Assembly (NCBI GenBank): GCA_946479705.1
Contig: CAMLHI010000077.1
Location: 1 to 8,090 of the forward strand
DNA: 8,090 nucleotides
From: an uncultured Oxalobacteraceae bacterium
GTDB taxonomy: Bacteria; Pseudomonadota; Gammaproteobacteria; Burkholderiales; Burkholderiaceae
Reading direction: 5' to 3'
Made by a program: the position numbers and the translations under genes. The notes beneath the pieces are model-generated. The model was not told the DNA's origin. It was given only the letters and a program-made list of their open reading frames with translations, and did not search any database. Shown piece by piece: positions 5,377 through 8,090 of the stretch. Every line of letters starts with the position of its first letter. Position 1 is the stretch's first letter.

Positions 5377-8090
5377 ATGCGGAGAGTGGCCAGGGGGCAT
5401 ACAGTACGAAAGCCGCTGCCGCGCGGCGCACGGCACGGCCGCTTTGCGTCCTCGATCAGCACCAAGATCTGCATCCTGTTCGCCGGCCTGCTGCTGGTGG
5501 CGCTGTCGAACATCCTGGTGGCGCAGCGCCTGCTGCATGAGCTGAACGGGGTCGCCGAAACCGTCAACGTGGCTGGCCGCCTGCGCATGCTGAGCCAGCA
5601 GATCGCCTATCATGGCACGCAGCACCTGCACGCGCCTTCGGACACCGCCAGCACCGCCCTGCGCACCAGCATCGCCGAATTCGATGCCGCCATCGCCGCC
5701 CTGGAAACCGGCGGCCCCGCCTTCGGCTACCGGCTGCGGGCGCCATCGCCCGAGATCGCCGGAGACCTGGCCGCGCTGAAGATCGACTGGCAGCGCTACG
5801 CGCCGCTGCGCCGGGCGCTGCTGACGCCGGGCGCCACGCTGGCCGAACTGGCGCCGTCCATCCATCAGGCCCAGGCCGCCCAGCTGGGGCGCGCCGAAGC
5901 GCTCACCGTGGCCCTGACCCACGACGCCCAGCGCGCGCAGCGCGGCGCGCTGACCAGCATGTACGCGCTGCTGGCGGTCGATGTGCTGCTGCTGGCGCTG
6001 GCCTTCGTGCGCCTGCGCCGCAACCTGGTGGCGCCGCTGCGCGCCCTGGCCGCGCAAAGCCGGGCGCTGGCGCGCGGCGACTACGGCGCCCGCGTCGACG
6101 CCGGCGCCCACGATGAAATCGGCGAGCTGGCGCTGGCCTTCAACCACACCGCCCAGCGCATCGGCCGGCTGGTGAACGATCTCGAAACGGACCGCGCCAG
6201 CATCCGCCAGGCCGAACTGACCTTCCGCGGCCTGGCGGACAATTCCGTGGTCGGCGTCTACATCGTCTGCGGCCAGCGCTTCCACTTCGTCAACCCGACC
6301 ATGGCCGCGATGTTCGGCTACGAGCGCCAGGAGATGCTCGACAAGGCCAGCCCGGCCGACATCGTCATCGAGCAGGACCGCGCCTTCGTCGAAGAGCACC
6401 GCCAGCGCCGCATCAGCGGCGAGCTGCGCGACGTGCGCTACGAGCGCCGCGCGCGCCGCAAGGACGGCAGCATCTTCGACATCGAAGTCTACGGGTCCAG
6501 CATGCCGATCGACGGACGCGCCTCGACCATCGGCGTGATCCTCGACATCACCGAACGCAAACGCATCGAGCGCGCCCTGACACTGCAGAACGCCTGCGGC
6601 GAAGCGCTGATGCGCGCCACCGACGAAGCGGCCCTCCTGGCGCAAATCTGCGGCATCATCGAGCACACCGGCGGCTATCGCAAGGCCTGGGTCGACTACG
6701 CCGGCGAAGCGCCGCGCAGCGATGTGCTGGCGGTGCACAGCCCAGTGCTGCCGCTGCCCATGCAGACCAACGGCACGCTGCTCGGCGCGCTGTGCGTGTG
6801 CGCCGACGACCACACGGTGTTCTCGGCCGACGAGCAGCGCATCCTGGCGCGCCTGGCCGACAACCTCGCCTACGGCATCGGCGCGCTGCGCGTGGAAGGG
6901 GCGCGCCGGCGCTACGAGCAGCAGCTCGAGTACGGCGCCAACTACGACGCCCTGACCGGGCTGGCCAACCGCAACCTGCTGAGCGACCGCCTGCGCCAGG
7001 CCAGCGCCTGCGCCGCGCGCAAAGGCACGATGGTCGGCGTGCTGCTGCAGGACCTGGACAACTTCAAGATCATCAACGACAGCCTGGGCCACGAGGCCGG
7101 CGACGTGCTGCTCAAGGCGGTGGCCCAGCGCATGCGCGCGGCCGTGCGCGAGACCGACACCGTGGCACGCTTCGGCGGCGACGAATTCGTCATCGTGCTG
7201 CCCGACGTCGACTCGGCCGCCGCCGTCATGACCGTGGCCGAAAAGCTGCTGGCCGACCTGGCGCGCCCGTTCACGGTCGAACACCAGCAGATCTACGTCA
7301 GCGCCAGCATCGGCATCTGCATGTACCCGCGCGACGGCGACGTCGAAGCGACACTGCTCAAGAACGTCGACCTGGCGATGTACCGCGCCAAGCGCGAAGG
7401 GCGCAACGCGGCGCGCTTCTTCACCGAGGAACTCAACGCCCACAACCGCGAGCGCCAGAAGCTGGAGGCGGCTTTGCACGTCGCGCTCGAGACCGGCCAG
7501 TTCGAACTGCACTACCAGCCCAAGGTCGACTATTCGAGCGGCATGGTGACCGGCATCGAAGCGCTGCTGCGCTGGCGCCATCCGACTCTGGGGACGATCG
7601 ACCCGGCCGCCTTCATTCCGCTGGCCGAAGAGACCGGCCTGATCGTGCCGCTGGGCGAATGGGTGATCCACACCGCGTGCCGTCAGAACCGCGCGCTGCA
7701 GGACGCCGGCGGCGCGCCGGTGGTCGTCGCGGTGAACCTGTCGGCGCGCCAGCTTCATCCCGAGACCCTGGTGCGCACAGTCGCCGCAGCCCTTGATGCC
7801 AGTGGCCTGGCGCCCGAATACCTGGAATTGGAGCTGACCGAAACGGCTGTCATGAGCGACGCCGCCAATGCCATGGGCGTGCTGACGGCACTCAAGGCGC
7901 TCGGCGTGCGCCTGTCGCTGGACGACTTCGGCACCGGCTACTCCTCGCTCGACTACCTGCGCCGCTTCCCCTTCGATTCGATCAAGATCGACCGCTCCTT
8001 CATCGTCGGGGTGGGCGAGCATGAGCACGACCGCGCCATCGTCAAGACCATCATCGCGCTGGCCGCGAACATGAACATGAGCGTGATTGC
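5377..8090 (+). CDS. Membrane-bound GGDEF-EAL cyclic-di-GMP enzyme with PilJ-like sensor, HAMP, PAS and shortened GAF (3' end outside window)
   Basis: Open from ATG 5377 to the edge: 904 complete codons, no stop. GGDEF domains make cyclic di-GMP from two GTP; EAL domains hydrolyse it. Order: basic N-terminus; TM1 (about 31-50); periplasmic part with a PilJ/NarX-like motif 'VNVAGRLRMLSQQIA' (63-77); TM2 (about 192-211); HAMP (about 212-268); PAS (about 280-398, ending 'DITERKRIE'); a short GAF-like part (about 400-508, 'LADNLAYGI'); GGDEF domain (about 519-683) with 'DALTGL', 'DLDNFKIINDSLGH' and GGDEF at 600-604; EAL domain from about 693. The product-inhibition motif RETD (591-594) lies five residues before GGDEF. 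EAL residues seen: Glu728 in 'EALLRW', Asn787 in 'VNLSARQL', Glu819 in 'ELTE', Asp849-Asp850 in 'DDFGTGYSSL' and Lys870 in 'IKIDRSF'. The window stops just before the expected 'AEGVE' segment. Both activities look possible; which dominates cannot be read. ATG 5377 was chosen for promoter and ribosome-site spacing; GTG 5368 is an alternative. The periplasmic ligand is unknown. Confidence 0.93.
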   Translation, partial: MRRVARGHTVRKPLPRGARHGRFASSISTKICILFAGLLLVALSNILVAQRLLHELNGVAETVNVAGRLRMLSQQIAYHGTQHLHAPSDTASTALRTSIAEFDAAIAALETGGPAFGYRLRAPSPEIAGDLAALKIDWQRYAPLRRALLTPGATLAELAPSIHQAQAAQLGRAEALTVALTHDAQRAQRGALTSMYALLAVDVLLLALAFVRLRRNLVAPLRALAAQSRALARGDYGARVDAGAHDEIGELALAFNHTAQRIGRLVNDLETDRASIRQAELTFRGLADNSVVGVYIVCGQRFHFVNPTMAAMFGYERQEMLDKASPADIVIEQDRAFVEEHRQRRISGELRDVRYERRARRKDGSIFDIEVYGSSMPIDGRASTIGVILDITERKRIERALTLQNACGEALMRATDEAALLAQICGIIEHTGGYRKAWVDYAGEAPRSDVLAVHSPVLPLPMQTNGTLLGALCVCADDHTVFSADEQRILARLADNLAYGIGALRVEGARRRYEQQLEYGANYDALTGLANRNLLSDRLRQASACAARKGTMVGVLLQDLDNFKIINDSLGHEAGDVLLKAVAQRMRAAVRETDTVARFGGDEFVIVLPDVDSAAAVMTVAEKLLADLARPFTVEHQQIYVSASIGICMYPRDGDVEATLLKNVDLAMYRAKREGRNAARFFTEELNAHNRERQKLEAALHVALETGQFELHYQPKVDYSSGMVTGIEALLRWRHPTLGTIDPAAFIPLAEETGLIVPLGEWVIHTACRQNRALQDAGGAPVVVAVNLSARQLHPETLVRTVAAALDASGLAPEYLELELTETAVMSDAANAMGVLTALKALGVRLSLDDFGTGYSSLDYLRRFPFDSIKIDRSFIVGVGEHEHDRAIVKTIIALAANMNMSVI

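Noticed and set aside
5265..5540. A possible small protein starting at ATG 5265 ('MTNAEKIAIFWYGSS')
   Set aside because: The first 40 residues look protein-like, but the frame then runs out of phase through the start of the c-di-GMP enzyme with Ala/Arg/Pro-rich composition. There is no good ribosome binding site, and the proposed promoter lies inside it.
6792..7796. A 334-codon plus-strand frame inside the GGDEF-EAL gene
   Set aside because: It is an Arg-rich out-of-frame shadow; the correct frame contains all catalytic motifs.
5320..8028. A 902-codon open frame on the minus strand opposite the c-di-GMP gene
   Set aside because: The plus strand carries complete GGDEF, EAL, HAMP and PAS motifs across the same bases. 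The antisense product is low-complexity (rich in Ala, Gly, Gln, His, Val, Asp) with no recognisable domain, as expected of the complement of a high-GC coding region.

Overview
The window looks like a piece of a high-GC betaproteobacterial chromosome (order Burkholderiales; Oxalobacteraceae such as Massilia, Duganella or Janthinobacterium is my best guess). This rests on strong G/C bias at third codon positions, on the characteristic gene order LysM-type protein - dprA - smg - topB, and on the form of topoisomerase III with zinc ribbons and a Lys/Ala tail. The taxonomic call is inference from gene order and protein character, not from a database search. All genes that I accept lie on the + strand.

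Layout. Bases 1-603 hold the C-terminal part of a protein whose equivalent at this locus is usually annotated as a LysM peptidoglycan-binding protein; its 5' end is outside the window. Seven bases later dprA (611-1732, GTG start) begins, encoding the RecA loader for incoming single-stranded DNA. smg (1786-2250), a DUF494 protein of unknown function, follows after 53 bases. A strong intrinsic terminator at 2278-2306 closes this group. A 241-base gap with possible promoters leads to topB (2492-5122), a DNA topoisomerase III of 876 residues with two Cys4 zinc-ribbon-like motifs and a histone-H1-like Lys/Ala tail built from a 30-bp repeat. A second strong terminator (5141-5174) isolates topB from what follows.

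The last third (5377 to the window end) is one large open frame with no stop before the edge. It encodes a membrane-bound cyclic-di-GMP enzyme: TM - PilJ/NarX-like periplasmic sensor - TM - HAMP - PAS - shortened GAF - GGDEF - EAL. The GGDEF and EAL catalytic motifs and the RxxD inhibitory site are intact as far as the window runs. A good sigma70-like promoter (5325-5353) lies just upstream in an AT-rich patch.

The first three genes form a probable operon. Together with topB they make a conserved housekeeping block concerned with DNA uptake and processing and with DNA topology. The c-di-GMP gene is a separate transcription unit and is the accessory part of the window. I found no mobile elements, RNA genes or CRISPR arrays, and no clear sign of an undescribed multi-gene system. 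The most unusual points are the collapsed GAF domain in the c-di-GMP enzyme, and the H1-like tail and variant TOPRIM motif of TopB.
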